Origin: Amphibalanus amphitrite
Taxonomy: Eukaryota > Arthropoda > Thecostraca > Balanomorpha > Balanidae
Reading direction: 5' to 3'
Length of the DNA: 64,000 nt
NCBI RefSeq assembly: GCF_019059575.1
Contig: NW_024881507.1
Coordinates: 1,240,001-1,304,000, forward strand
Below the pieces are notes generated by a model, which was not told where the DNA came from, did no database searches, and saw nothing but the letters and a program-made list of their open reading frames with translations. The stretch's first letter is position 1, and each line of letters begins with the position of its first letter. Below are positions 35,336-45,024 of the stretch, in pieces. A program made the translations under genes and the position numbers.

Positions 35336-37298
35336 TCGTAGCCTTGCTTGGGTTGAAAGTCATACTCGGCGTTGCAGCCAGACTCATGTTGAGAGTCGTA
35401 AGCGTTGTAAGGTCTCTCAGACCGAGGTTCGGGCCGCGCCTTGGTCCGGGGCGGGCCGCTGCGGCAGGGGCAGCGTGGGGCACACGACATAGCCGTCACC
35501 GTCACTGTCCCCAAACACAGCGAGCGGCACGATCACCAGAATCCTCGCACGGATCGACCGATCGATTGATCGTAACTGATGTCGTCCCCGGACGGGGTCA
35601 GTGGGGGTACTGTTTGAGCACCACCCACTCCAGGGTCACAGGGCACCACGGGTCACAGGGCCGTTACGAGGTCAGACGACTGACGGGGCTTTGCGGAACT
35701 CCCTGTCAATTCCTGACAGACACCTGGCAGGACTTAACGGCGGTTAGTGCTGCAGTAGTCCACCACAATAACACATGACACCGCTGGGCATATCTCATTC
35801 AGTCCTTCCTTCGCGTTCATCGTCTGAAGGCACACCAAGGCCAACAGGCAACAACCACACATCACTCGGTTCGCCACAGCCGCTTTGCTGTTCCAGCTAA
35901 TTACCCAGCTTCCTGCACATGACTCCGCTACAGTGGACCACACACGGCACTACCCGCCAGTCTGTGGCCCGAACACGACACTGTCCGCCTGTCTCCGCGG
36001 CCCGCACACAGCACTGTCCGGCGGCTCGCCAGCTCTCCCGGAGGCCACCCTGCCAGCTGGGCGGGCAGTCGGCCGCCACTGTGACCCCGCGGCGGCCTCT
36101 GGGCGGCTGTCCGCCGCCCCCGCCCGGCGGACGGCCCTCTCAGACCCGCGCCCAGAGTCTGACAGCCCGATGGGCGGCCGGCCGTGCTTCAAAGGGGCTG
36201 CGCGCAGCCGACGCACCCCATGAGCGATAGTTGGTAGGAAAACACACGTTTGGCGAGCCTGCCGAGTGGCGAGGTCGCTGGCACGGCGCCGCGGCTGTCG
36301 GGACAGCGGAGCGCTCGTTCTGGGCAGTGGGCCGGAGCGGCACTACTTAGACGGGCTGTGAGTGGGTGGGGACTCGGACTGATCACGGTAGGGAGCGTCC
36401 CAAGTCAGGATGGCGGGATGCATATGTTTCCCGGCAGACGACCTGACACGACACCCCTTCTGAAGCACCCGGGTATTCCAGGAGTGCGGTACTAGCCCGG
36501 GTGGGTTCTCAGACGCGCCCGAAATACCGCGACACACGGCTCATGGCGGGGTGGAGCTGGCCCGCTGCAAACTCGGGCAGCCGCGGTAACTGCCCGCCCC
36601 GCGAGTTACTGCCGGCGCCGCGCTGGTCTCAGGTCGTTACCTGTTCCCGGTAACATAAAAATTAGCGGCGGGGTTACGGCCCATGTTGCTACCCTAGTCA
36701 GAACACTTAACAGTAAGGTAAGCAGCATAAAACTATTTCTAAAGGATTATAATTTCAATTCAATTATTTAATTCGCTTAATCAAAATCAAAAAGAGCTAT
36801 GAGCTGCTTTATTTGAAGCTAGGAAGCGAGGTAAAATAGTTGAGCACTAAATCTACCCACAATTTCAGGTGAATGAGCTTATGCGGCTGATGGATCAGGC
36901 CGAATGGCGTAACGCGACGCCGGCGATGTTTTACCTTTCGTTCGCACTGCGGTAATTAACTCACTTCATTAATAACCACCAACCTAATCAATCCGTTTAA
37001 AGCCCAGATTGCACCTTGGGGACATCAAGAGCGATACCAACGACAAGTTAAGGTCGTATCAACACCATCAATACACCGTCTAGTCCCGTCGCTCCCCTTA
37101 CCCCGAGTGGGGTATGTTTACAGTCGGAGGCCGTAGTCAACCACACACAGGGCGAGCGCCGAGACGAGTGGCGGATACACCCCATTTCTATACACCGCCC
37201 TTCTCGCCCGACCACTCCAGAGAGGCGAGCGAACGGGCGGCATGGGAGGAGTATAATGTCCGGGTGCGGTATCGAGCGACTGAACATGCCGTACTCAC
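35336..37298. other. Grip intron segment, no gene recognised
   Basis: The last 2 kb of the large intron before exon 3. GC-rich at 35900-36660, AT-rich after. Nothing conserved was seen. Confidence 0.4.
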
Positions 37299-37388
37299 CG
37301 GAGACGACGATGCCGACCTTGCAGTCCGCCTTCACCAGTTCGATGGTGCTGACGCCGCGGGACGCGCCGCCCACCGTGTTCTTCAGAT
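37299..37388 (-). CDS. Grip: Grip coding exon 3 (PDZ1, first half)
   Basis: The exon encodes residues 83-112, with VSTIELVKADCKVGIVVSG forming the first two beta strands of PDZ1. It matches the GRIP1 PDZ1 start (VELMKKEG...LTVSGG) in register. The carboxylate-binding loop, normally GLGF-like, reads KVGI here. The acceptor is CCTGCAG and the donor GTGAGT, phase 1 to phase 1. Joining to the exon at 15679 gives VVSGGADRGGRPQVAAL with no missing residues, so the 21.6 kb between them is intron. Confidence 0.88.
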
Positions 37389-37727
37389 CTGCAGGTCGGG
37401 AAGGGTGTGTATTGTAACAGGCAGTCGAGTTTCGACAGAAGACAGGTGCAGTGCAATGGCTATGGATAAGGTGGATCGATAGCGATAGAAAATGAAATCG
37501 ATTATATCAACAATTCAACGCGTATTCCACACATCCACTGGCAAAAAGGCGTTGATTAGCATGTGTTTATAAATCACGACAAATGATAAACAAGAAAAAA
37601 TACTTATCATTACAATTCATTGACGACAATGGCATAAGTGATAATGGAAACATCAGAAGACCGCTCAATTTATAAGTGCAGTTTCCTCTGACGTCCCTAG
37701 CCGAGGCGGACTCGTCGTTCCACTCAC

Positions 37728-37859
37728 GCTGCAGCTGCGTGGCCGACGAGTTGTCCACCGAGCTGCGACTGGAGGCCGGCCGGTCCAGCGAGCGGCCGTC
37801 GCAGTCGACCTCCGCCGGGGCGCGCGCCGGCGGCGACGGCGGACTGTATGGCAGGTCAT
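37728..37859 (-). CDS. Grip: Grip coding exon 2 (Ser/Pro-rich N-terminal segment)
   Basis: The exon encodes residues 39-82. The acceptor is CTCCCTCAG and the donor GTGAGT; it is 132 bp, phase 1 to phase 1. The peptide is low complexity, with PYSPPSPPARAP followed by a Ser-rich stretch (SSRSSVDNSS). This position corresponds to the variable region before PDZ1 in GRIP proteins. Strong GC bias at third positions supports coding. Function beyond a flexible or phosphorylatable linker is not visible. Confidence 0.75.
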
Positions 37860-38613
37860 CTGAGGGAGAGAGACACGTCTCAGTACTCACAAACGGAGCA
37901 CATGGAAACGTGGGAACAGAACGTTCACTGCTCTCGTCTCTTACCCCTTTCCTGCTGTCCTCCATCGTCGGCCAAACCCTTCGAGCGAGTCCGAGTATAC
38001 GGCCTTGAGTCCTAGTGACAACGGCTCTTAGGGATGCGCCGTTCAGAAATAGTTCAGCGCTGCCCTCATGCCCTGCCAGCTTATAATTGTAGTCTTGCAT
38101 TGCTGATGTGTTTATTTTTTTTCGGAAGTGTAAACATGTCACGTGGACTGTTCCTCGCTCTAAGTCAAAGTGCCCAATATATCAGGTAACTATTCAAGTT
38201 CCAAACTCCATACAATCATAACGCATACGAGAATTTGGCAAGGAAATTTCATTCAGCCCAACAATATGCTTTGGATTAGGTCATGGAGTATGGAATGTGC
38301 ACTTGCACTGAAGTCTGAACTAGCTATGCGCTGGAAAATCGAATGCAATTGCAATGGAAAAACAAGTGACCCACTTTTTACCCTTGCATTTCTTATATAT
38401 CCCAGGCCTACCTATTTTTGGTAACATTTAATAACGAGCATCATTCGCAGGAGTGAAATACTTAACAAAACAAGAGACAAGCTTAGCTTATTTTGTGTAA
38501 AAAAAAAAAGAAAATGAAAGGCTTCCGACAGCGGCATTTGACACCAAAATAAACGTGAGCCATTACAAATCGTGAAGCGTAAAATCGACGAAATACATAA
38601 ACGTAACACTTAC

Positions 38614-38728
38614 CAAATTCGTTACGCGGCTCATTTCGGCTGGCACAGCAGCTAAATATTTTGAATCCTAAATGAAACTTCCGCGATTTCACACGATGAT
38701 TCTTATCCCTGCACGATCCTTGCGCCAT
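38614..38728 (-). CDS. Grip: Grip coding exon 1 (start codon)
   Basis: The exon encodes residues 1-38 plus one base. ATG at 38728 lies in a good context (AAAATGG) and is the only in-frame Met of the open stretch. The donor is GTAAGT (38613-38608). It ends in phase 1 and the next exon starts with two bases, forming Asp39. The peptide is basic and contains FSCC near residues 25-28, a plausible palmitoylation site. Some vertebrate GRIP isoforms are palmitoylated at the N-terminus, so an anchoring role is an inference. The call rests on phase, donor and position; the N-terminus itself is not conserved enough to recognise, and another first exon could exist upstream. Confidence 0.6.
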
Positions 38729-39120
38729 TTTCCCGACAAAATTACATGATCAGCTGATGACGGCTCAAAACAAATGTGAGTGAGGCATCTTCCGTTCAGG
38801 AGATGCATGAGATCACAGTACAGGAGATGCAAACCACGGTGACTATAAATATGCAAACAAAAAGGATGCGCCGCGGCAATCGACATCGAGGCGAGATAAG
38901 TGTAGGTGTAGAACTGTTGGTAACACTGGTAGGTAGAGTTTGCACGTTCGCATCATTCATCGACCATAGTTCAATGGTTCAGTATATGTTATGGGACATT
39001 TTACGTATATTTCAGAATTTATGCTGCGTTGCAAAAAGGCGTCATAAGATGAAAGATCGCATGTGATTGATCGGGATCGCCGGTCAACTATAGGCCTTAC
39101 CTTGCAACAGGTAGGTGGTA
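38729..39120 (-). promoter_or_regulatory. Candidate Grip upstream/5'UTR region
   Basis: This is the sequence immediately 5' of the proposed Grip start codon. On the minus strand it contains TTTGCATATTTATAG (around 38845-38860), combining an octamer-like and a TATA-like element about 115 nt before the ATG. Two direct copies of CAGGAGATGCA lie near 38801 and 38821. No initiator was defined and no CpG-rich block is visible here. A role as promoter is inferred from position only. Confidence 0.25.
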
Positions 39121-39980
39121 CTCACCTTGAGTTTTCCGTCTTTGAGTTGGAAAAACAGAAAAGCTGGTGGCTCTCTTCAATCTTTTCTTGAAGCGAAACG
39201 ATAGTGATCTTGTTTTTACAAACATTGGCAAACGCTCAGTCTCTTCGTGATTAAACTCGTTTTCCATTGCAGTCTTTTATCACTTTACGTTATCTCCCCA
39301 CCAAACCTCTCCAGCCTTCTTGTGCCGCTTATGTCCTCTCTTCTTCAGATTATCAGGCGGTTTCCCAAACGACTGTGCCGAGACACTCCTCACGCGGTCC
39401 GTCCCGCCGGTCGTCTGTCGCCGGTCGCGTCACCAACTGTCTCGGGGCAGCTCGCTCGGCCTGAGGCGGAGACCGGCGCGGCGGTATCCGATGAACGGCT
39501 CTGTCACCTGACCCCATGAGGTGATTCCGGTCCGCCCTGTCGCCCGCCGGGTCTGGAAGAGTCAGTCGACGGACCGGAGGGTCGCTCCCTGAGGTCAAAT
39601 TCCACCCCGTCTTCCGCACAAGTTGAGACGTCCGCCCGGACCCGTTCATTGTTCAAGACAGCTCGGAAATGCCACAAGACAATAGCGTCCTCGGTGACGC
39701 GGCGGCGGGAAGGGGAACTGTTGCTGGGCTCACGGCTCACCGTCACAGGGTGAGTCCAGCGCAGCAGCGCCGACCGGCTACCGGCAGTCGGTCGTTTATA
39801 AACTTACTTTTACAGCAAACGCTGAAAGCATAAAAGGTTGACTTGTTTAAGCGTATTGTTGACCGTCACTTGGCATCCCAGACTCAGTTTGTCAACATTG
39901 GTTGGTAATGCATAGTTATTTAGCATTTATTGTTGGGTTAGACGTACGATGCTATTAGTGTAGGTACCTACCTAGTAGTA
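39121..39980. other. Spacer upstream of Grip with weak minus-strand ORFs
   Basis: Two overlapping minus-strand open frames (39353-39649 and 39504-39746) sit in a GC-rich block and could include a non-coding or alternative 5' exon of Grip. Neither has a recognisable domain. The rest is AT-rich spacer. Confidence 0.3.
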
Positions 39981-40535
39981 GGGGAAGCGGGGGTAACACC
40001 GCCCCCCTAAGCTTTTCGCCAAAATGAGAGAATATGTGTGAAGTCTCTTGGTAGTTATTGTCTTGGTTACAATATTTAAACATTTTCTCACGTGTTTTAG
40101 GTACTTATTTTGCATGCTCCTAAAAGGTTTTCATGTATCACGACTTTTAAAAATACCTTGCATATTTGCCGCCTACAAATTGTGTGGGTAACCCCGCCAC
40201 CGGTGTTGATGTTAACCCAACCCATTCCTACGAAAGCTTTAAATCGTTCAGAGATCGCGTGCGATGAGTTTCCTGTCGGTAAGTGGTAATTTTCGCAAAT
40301 AATCGGTAATGGACACCCAAATAATAGGTATAGCACAGTGTAGGTATAGGTTCATCAGCTGTTTGCCAGTTTTATACAGCTGGCAAGTGGTTGGTCGGGA
40401 TGCATGAAAAATATAAAGTAAAAAATCAAATAAGCTGCTTATTCCCGACTTAGGAACATCTACGAACATAAATAAATCGTGTCTTTGGAGTTTCGTCACT
40501 TATCACGCTACGAACAGGAAACACCGCAACCTCAA

Positions 40536-40677
40536 TGTGATAAACCACCCATTACTGTCGAATGTGGTGCTCTCGCTATCATCTGTTATTTCTGTTTCGT
40601 CCTCAGGTACACACTCATATCGGTCGAATTTAGTTGAATAAAACCATTGTATTCATACTACAACTTTTGGTACCACA
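40536..40677 (+). repeat. 5' LTR (142 bp)
   Basis: It starts TGTGATAAACC and ends GGTACCACA. AATAAA lies at 40637-40642. The self-complementary segment 40626-40642 suggests R starts near 40626, giving a 90-bp U3 and a short R-U5; this boundary is inferred. No clear TATA box is visible upstream of 40626. Confidence 0.95.
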
Positions 40678-40678
40678 A

Positions 40679-40695
40679 TTTATTCAACTAAATTC
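40679..40695 (+). promoter_or_regulatory. Putative self-priming primer-binding site
   Basis: TTTATTCAACTAAATTC begins one base after the 5' LTR. It is the perfect 17-nt reverse complement of LTR positions 40626-40642. In Tf1 and sushi-type elements the 5' end of the genomic RNA folds onto such a site, is cleaved, and primes minus-strand DNA synthesis; the geometry here is the same. Confidence 0.7.
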
Positions 40696-40705
40696 ATGAC
40701 AAGAC

Positions 40706-43700
40706 ATGGAGAGGATCGCCAGACCAGACAAGTTCGACGTCCCTCCAAACGATCCTCAAGCTCACAAGAAATGGAAGCTCTGGCTCCGAGGATTTAAGTA
40801 CTTCTTGACGACTATCGAAAGTCACAATCCTGACAAGCTCGAACTACTCTTCCTCCATATCGGACCAGAAGTCGTGGACGTGATTCAAGACTGTCAGACG
40901 TACGATGCAGCCCTGAAGCAACTCGACGCTGCATATCTGAAGACGCCAAACGAAATCTATGCGCGGCACCTGCTGTCAACGAGGCACCAAAAGCCAGAAG
41001 AAAACATCGACGAGTTCCTTCTGGCCTTGAACAACCTGGCGGGTGACTGTAACTTCGCCGCCGTCACAGCCATAGAGCATCGCGCGGCATTCGTGCGCGA
41101 TGCCTTTATCAGGGGCCTGAGAAACGCCAGCATGAGAACCAGACTACTGGAAAACCAGACTCTGACCCTAGACCAAGCGGTCCAACAAGCGCGGTCACTG
41201 GAGCAAGCCGCACGAAACGCGGAATCCTACCTGTCCCCGACGGTACGGGTCGATCCGGTCGCAGCCTCCGCCGCATCTCCAACTGCAGACGCTTCCGTAG
41301 CTGCAGCCTCACAATCTCCGTGTTTCTTCTGCGGACTAAAACGCCACCCACGAGCAGCCTGTCCTGCAAGAAACTCAACCTGTGGGAAGTGCGGCAAATC
41401 TGGACATTGGCAGAAGGTGTGCCGCTCCAAGTCGGTGGCTAACGCGTCGGCCGTACAGGAGGAGTACGAGTCCTACCCTGAAGAACCTCGCCAGCCGGAG
41501 CTCTCGCCCACGCTCGCAGCCTCAAGCTCTGCCGCCGCTACTCACGCGCCAGCAACAGTGAGCGCGAGAGTCAACGGGCGTCAGGTTACAGCTCTCATCG
41601 ACACAGGGAGCTCTGACAACTTCATCAGCGCAAAGCTCGTCCCCGCACTCGGCATGAGGGTGCTGCCACGATCGTCTAAAGTCTCCATGGCATCGTCCAG
41701 TCTCTCAACACAGGTGCGAGGATACTGCGTGTCAACCGTGACCGTTGACGATCGGGAGTACCGGGATGTCGAACTGTCCATCCTCCCGGATCTCTGCACG
41801 GACGTCATTCTCGGCATGCCGTTCCTCCGAAGACACGAGGGTGTAACCCTGGAGCTCGGTGGCGACGAACCCGAGCTCAGTATCTGCAATCTCGCGCAGA
41901 TGAAAGTCAGTCAAGCGGTATCCCCGAGGCTCTTCAGCAACCTCACCCCCGACTGCCATCCCATCGCGACCAGAGCACGACACTTCAGCCACGTGGACGA
42001 GAAGTTCATCGAGAACGAAGTTCAACGTCTGCTAAACGAGGGCGTCATCGAGCCAAGTCGCTCACCCTGGCGTGCCCAAGTTGTCGTCACACACACGGAG
42101 AACAAGAAAAAAAGGATGGTCGTTGACTTCTCTCAGACTATCAACAGATTCACTGAACTGGACGCGTATCCTCTGCCGAACATCGGCGAGCTCGTCAACA
42201 AGGTCGGGAAAAACAGCTTCTTCAGCGTCCTCGACCTCTCCAGCGCCTACTACCAAATCGAGATAGACGCATCTGAGAGACCCTACACAGCGTTCCAAGC
42301 GGCAGGAAAGCTGTACCAATTCAAGCGAATCCCCATGGGGGTGACGAACGGCGCAGCCGCCTTCCAGCGCGTCATGAATGACATCATCGCGGCCAACAAC
42401 CTGAAGGAGACCTATGCTTATCTGGACGACCTGACCATCTGTGGCCAGACGAGGGAGGAGCACGATGAGAACCTCCGGCGCTTCTGGGAGGTTGCCGATG
42501 CGCTCCACCTCACGCTGAACAGAAGCAAGTGCAAGATCGGCCTGGAGACGGTGAATATCCTCGGGTATTCCATCCAGCGAGGCCAGCTGAGACCGGACCC
42601 CGAACGACTGCGTCCACTTCAAGAGCTGCCGGAACCTCGCGACAAGAAGTCTCTGCAACGGCTCATCGGCCTGTTCGCGTACTACGCCAGATGGATCCCC
42701 TCATACTCTGAGAAGATCCGTCCCCTCATCTCTGCATCGTCGTTCCCTCTGAATCCCGACTGCAGAGCGGCTATCCAGCAGCTGAAGACGGACATCTCAC
42801 AAGCGGTCGTCGCCGTCATCAGAGATGACGCCCCATTCACCATCGAAACAGACGCTTCCGACGAAGCCATCGCAGCGACTCTTACCCAAGACGAGCGTCC
42901 TGTGGCCTTCTTCTCACGCACACTGAACGAAGCCGAGAAGCGTCACAGCATCGTCGAAAAGGAGGCCTACGCCATCGTGGAGTCTATCAGAAAGTGGAGG
43001 CACTTCCTAACCCACCACTTCAACCTGCTCACTGACCAAAGAAGCGTGAGTTTCATGTTCGACAACAAAGTGTCGAGCAAGATCAAGAATGAAAAGATTC
43101 TACGCTGGAGAATCGAGCTCTCGCCACTCTCGTACACCATCAAGTACCGACCAGGACGAGAAAACATTCCTGCTGATACGCTCAGCCGCGCCCACTGCGC
43201 AGCCGCCTCACATCCGGCCCTGGAGCAGCTGCACGAGTCTCTCGTTCACCCCGGAGTAACGAGGTTGCTGCACTTCGTGCGCAGCAAGAATCTGCCCTAC
43301 TCCGTGGATGACGTGCGCCGCGTCACCTCAAACTGCCCGGTCTGCTGTCGATGTAAGCCGAACTTCTTCAGGGCCACCTCCGCGAAGCTGGTGAAGGCTA
43401 CATCTCCATTCGAAAGAATCAACGTGGACTTCAAAGGTCCCCTACCCCCAAGTCCGAACGGCAACCAGTACATCCTCACTATGATCGATGAGTTCTCTCG
43501 GTTCCCGTTCGCCTATCCGTGCCGGGACATGACAACCGCCACCGTGATCAAATGCCTCACTCATCTCTTCTCCATCTTCGGGATGCCGGCATACGTGCAC
43601 TCCGACCGCGGTTCAGCTTTCATGTCAGCTGAGCTTCGATCCTTCCTGACAGGACTGGGGATCGCCACGAGTCGCACGACACCGTACCACCCCGAAGGCA

Positions 43701-44332
43701 ACTCACAATGCGAGCGGCTAAACGGCACCATCTGGCGTGCCGTTCAACTCGCTATGGAGAGCAGGAAGTTGAGCAGAGGACAATGGGACGCCGTCCTGCC
43801 TGACGTCCTGCATTCTATCCGGTCTCTGTTGTGCACAGCAACAAATGCCACCCCACACGAAAGGATGTTCTGTTTCCAGCGGCGGTCTGCGACGGGAGCT
43901 TCTCTACCGTCCTGGCTCCTCAACCCCGGGCAGGTTCTCTTGAAGAAATACGTCCGCGGAAAGCTTGACCTACCAGTCGAGCCAGTCGAACTCCTGGAGG
44001 CGAACCCGCACTACGCTTTCGTGCGCTATCCCGGCGGCAAGGTCGACACGGTCTCTGTGCGAGATCTCGCCCCCGGCGGTTGTGCACAGCAACAAGGAAA
44101 CGAGAAGGGAGAGGAAGCGGGCGAGCCGGGGTCCCCGGGCATCCGTTCGGAGCCCTTGAGCACGCCGCTCTCGAGCCGCCAGTCCCCGGTGCCCTCAAGT
44201 GCGCCGCCATCGTACGAGTCAGAAGCGGTCCCGGGACCCTCAAGCGCGCCGCCACCGAGCGAGTCAGAACCGGCGACCGAAGTGCGTCGGTCTAACCGGA
44301 CAAGGAAGCCAGTGGTGCGCCTTAACATATAA
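40706..44332 (+). CDS. Gag-Pol polyprotein of the Ty3/gypsy element
   Basis: Single 1208-residue ORF without frameshift. Gag occupies roughly residues 1-200. Two CX2CX4HX4C zinc knuckles start at C206 and C226. The protease has DTG at 299-301 (ALIDTGSSDNF). Reverse transcriptase has YLDD at 572-575. RNase H has its first Asp at D716 (ETDASDE). Integrase has an HHCC zinc domain (H843, H848, C877, C880) and a catalytic triad D908, D967, E1003 with the expected 35-residue D-E spacing. A Pro/Ser-rich tail follows. All catalytic residues are present, so the element may be active. Fusion of Gag and Pol in one frame means Gag excess would need another mechanism, for instance protein turnover as in Tf1. 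The clade within Ty3/gypsy is not resolved. Confidence 0.96.
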   Translation: MERIARPDKFDVPPNDPQAHKKWKLWLRGFKYFLTTIESHNPDKLELLFLHIGPEVVDVIQDCQTYDAALKQLDAAYLKTPNEIYARHLLSTRHQKPEENIDEFLLALNNLAGDCNFAAVTAIEHRAAFVRDAFIRGLRNASMRTRLLENQTLTLDQAVQQARSLEQAARNAESYLSPTVRVDPVAASAASPTADASVAAASQSPCFFCGLKRHPRAACPARNSTCGKCGKSGHWQKVCRSKSVANASAVQEEYESYPEEPRQPELSPTLAASSSAAATHAPATVSARVNGRQVTALIDTGSSDNFISAKLVPALGMRVLPRSSKVSMASSSLSTQVRGYCVSTVTVDDREYRDVELSILPDLCTDVILGMPFLRRHEGVTLELGGDEPELSICNLAQMKVSQAVSPRLFSNLTPDCHPIATRARHFSHVDEKFIENEVQRLLNEGVIEPSRSPWRAQVVVTHTENKKKRMVVDFSQTINRFTELDAYPLPNIGELVNKVGKNSFFSVLDLSSAYYQIEIDASERPYTAFQAAGKLYQFKRIPMGVTNGAAAFQRVMNDIIAANNLKETYAYLDDLTICGQTREEHDENLRRFWEVADALHLTLNRSKCKIGLETVNILGYSIQRGQLRPDPERLRPLQELPEPRDKKSLQRLIGLFAYYARWIPSYSEKIRPLISASSFPLNPDCRAAIQQLKTDISQAVVAVIRDDAPFTIETDASDEAIAATLTQDERPVAFFSRTLNEAEKRHSIVEKEAYAIVESIRKWRHFLTHHFNLLTDQRSVSFMFDNKVSSKIKNEKILRWRIELSPLSYTIKYRPGRENIPADTLSRAHCAAASHPALEQLHESLVHPGVTRLLHFVRSKNLPYSVDDVRRVTSNCPVCCRCKPNFFRATSAKLVKATSPFERINVDFKGPLPPSPNGNQYILTMIDEFSRFPFAYPCRDMTTATVIKCLTHLFSIFGMPAYVHSDRGSAFMSAELRSFLTGLGIATSRTTPYHPEGNSQCERLNGTIWRAVQLAMESRKLSRGQWDAVLPDVLHSIRSLLCTATNATPHERMFCFQRRSATGASLPSWLLNPGQVLLKKYVRGKLDLPVEPVELLEANPHYAFVRYPGGKVDTVSVRDLAPGGCAQQQGNEKGEEAGEPGSPGIRSEPLSTPLSSRQSPVPSSAPPSYESEAVPGPSSAPPPSESEPATEVRRSNRTRKPVVRLNI

Positions 44333-44461
44333 GAGCGTGTACTGAGGCGCTCATCGAAGCCAGACGTGCGCCTTAGCTTATGCAAACGTGTACAAAGACG
44401 CCTGTTGCGTTGTTCGTTACATTGCTACTCGATTTCTGCCTACTCGTGTCTTTAACACAGC

Positions 44462-44470
44462 GGGGGAAAA
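44462..44470 (+). promoter_or_regulatory. Polypurine tract
   Basis: GGGGGAAAA directly abuts the 3' LTR, the expected plus-strand primer of an LTR retrotransposon. Confidence 0.85.
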
Positions 44471-44612
44471 TGTGATAAACCACCCATTACTGTCGAATGT
44501 GGTGCTCTCGCTAACATCTGTTATTTCTGTTTCGTCCTCAGGTACACACTCATATCGGTCGAATTTAGTTGAATAAAACCATTGTATTCATACTACAACT
44601 TTTGGTACCACA
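44471..44612 (+). repeat. 3' LTR (142 bp)
   Basis: It is identical to the 5' LTR except for A instead of T in the CGCTANCATCTG stretch (44514 versus 40579). Poly(A) signal AATAAA lies at 44572-44577. Confidence 0.95.
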
Positions 44613-45024
44613 CTCAATCGGGGTAACACCGCCACGGGGTGGCGGTGTTGTGTTCCCCAATAAGTGATCACAAGCAAAAATCGCCAGCGGCAAGAATGTA
44701 CTACACGGTTCAAGCAAACCTTTCTTACTGGACAAAGCCGATCAGCTATTTTTCGATGTAATCAAGTAAATCAAAATGAGTCTCTTCTTAAAGACATTCA
44801 AAAGTGCTCCCAACTCATCGAATTTTTATAAGAGAGTGTGCATTTTTCTTTAAATGCCCACACTGAGCTTCGATTACACTGAAACACCGGAACACAAATC
44901 AGAAGACGCTTACCTTCGTGCGGTTAATAGGAAATAACGGATTTTTACACTTCACATTTCATACTTTCGCCGCCAGATGGGGTGGCGGTGTTTCCCACAG
45001 TGGCGGTGTTCCCCCCGCTTCCCC

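Larger units (their letters stand above)
40536..44612 (+). mobile_element. Intact Ty3/gypsy-type LTR retrotransposon
   Basis: Complete 4077-bp element: 142-bp LTRs beginning TG and ending CA, 5-bp target duplication CTCAA (40531-40535 and 44613-44617), one uninterrupted gag-pol ORF, and a purine tract before the 3' LTR. The two LTRs differ at a single position, indicating a young insertion. Domain order PR-RT-RNaseH-IN assigns it to Ty3/gypsy; no env-like ORF is present. The primer site is complementary to the element's own LTR rather than obviously to a tRNA. Confidence 0.96.
39981..45024. mobile_element. TIR-bounded unit interrupted by the LTR retrotransposon
   Basis: The left end GGGGAAGCGGGGGTAACACC (39981-40003 with GCC) and the complement of 45002-45024 match at 22 of 23 positions. 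Inside each end, short GTAACACCGCCAC-type segments recur (about 40187, 44621, 44973), one forming a perfect hairpin near 44625-44650. Without the 4.08 kb LTR element the unit is about 960 bp. Flanks read GTA on the left and ATA on the right, so no clean target duplication is seen. No transposase ORF was recognised. It is probably an old non-autonomous DNA transposon. Confidence 0.6.

Noticed and set aside
35101..35514. Ser-Arg repeat ORF bounded by AG and GTGAGT, considered as a Grip exon
   Set aside because: Grip exons at 37299-37388 and 15470-15679 join without it in phase and in full agreement with GRIP PDZ1; the repeat is a minisatellite.
39353..39746. Minus-strand ORFs considered as the first Grip exon
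   Set aside because: The exon at 38614-38728 gives a better ATG context and exact phase; these frames lack recognisable sequence.
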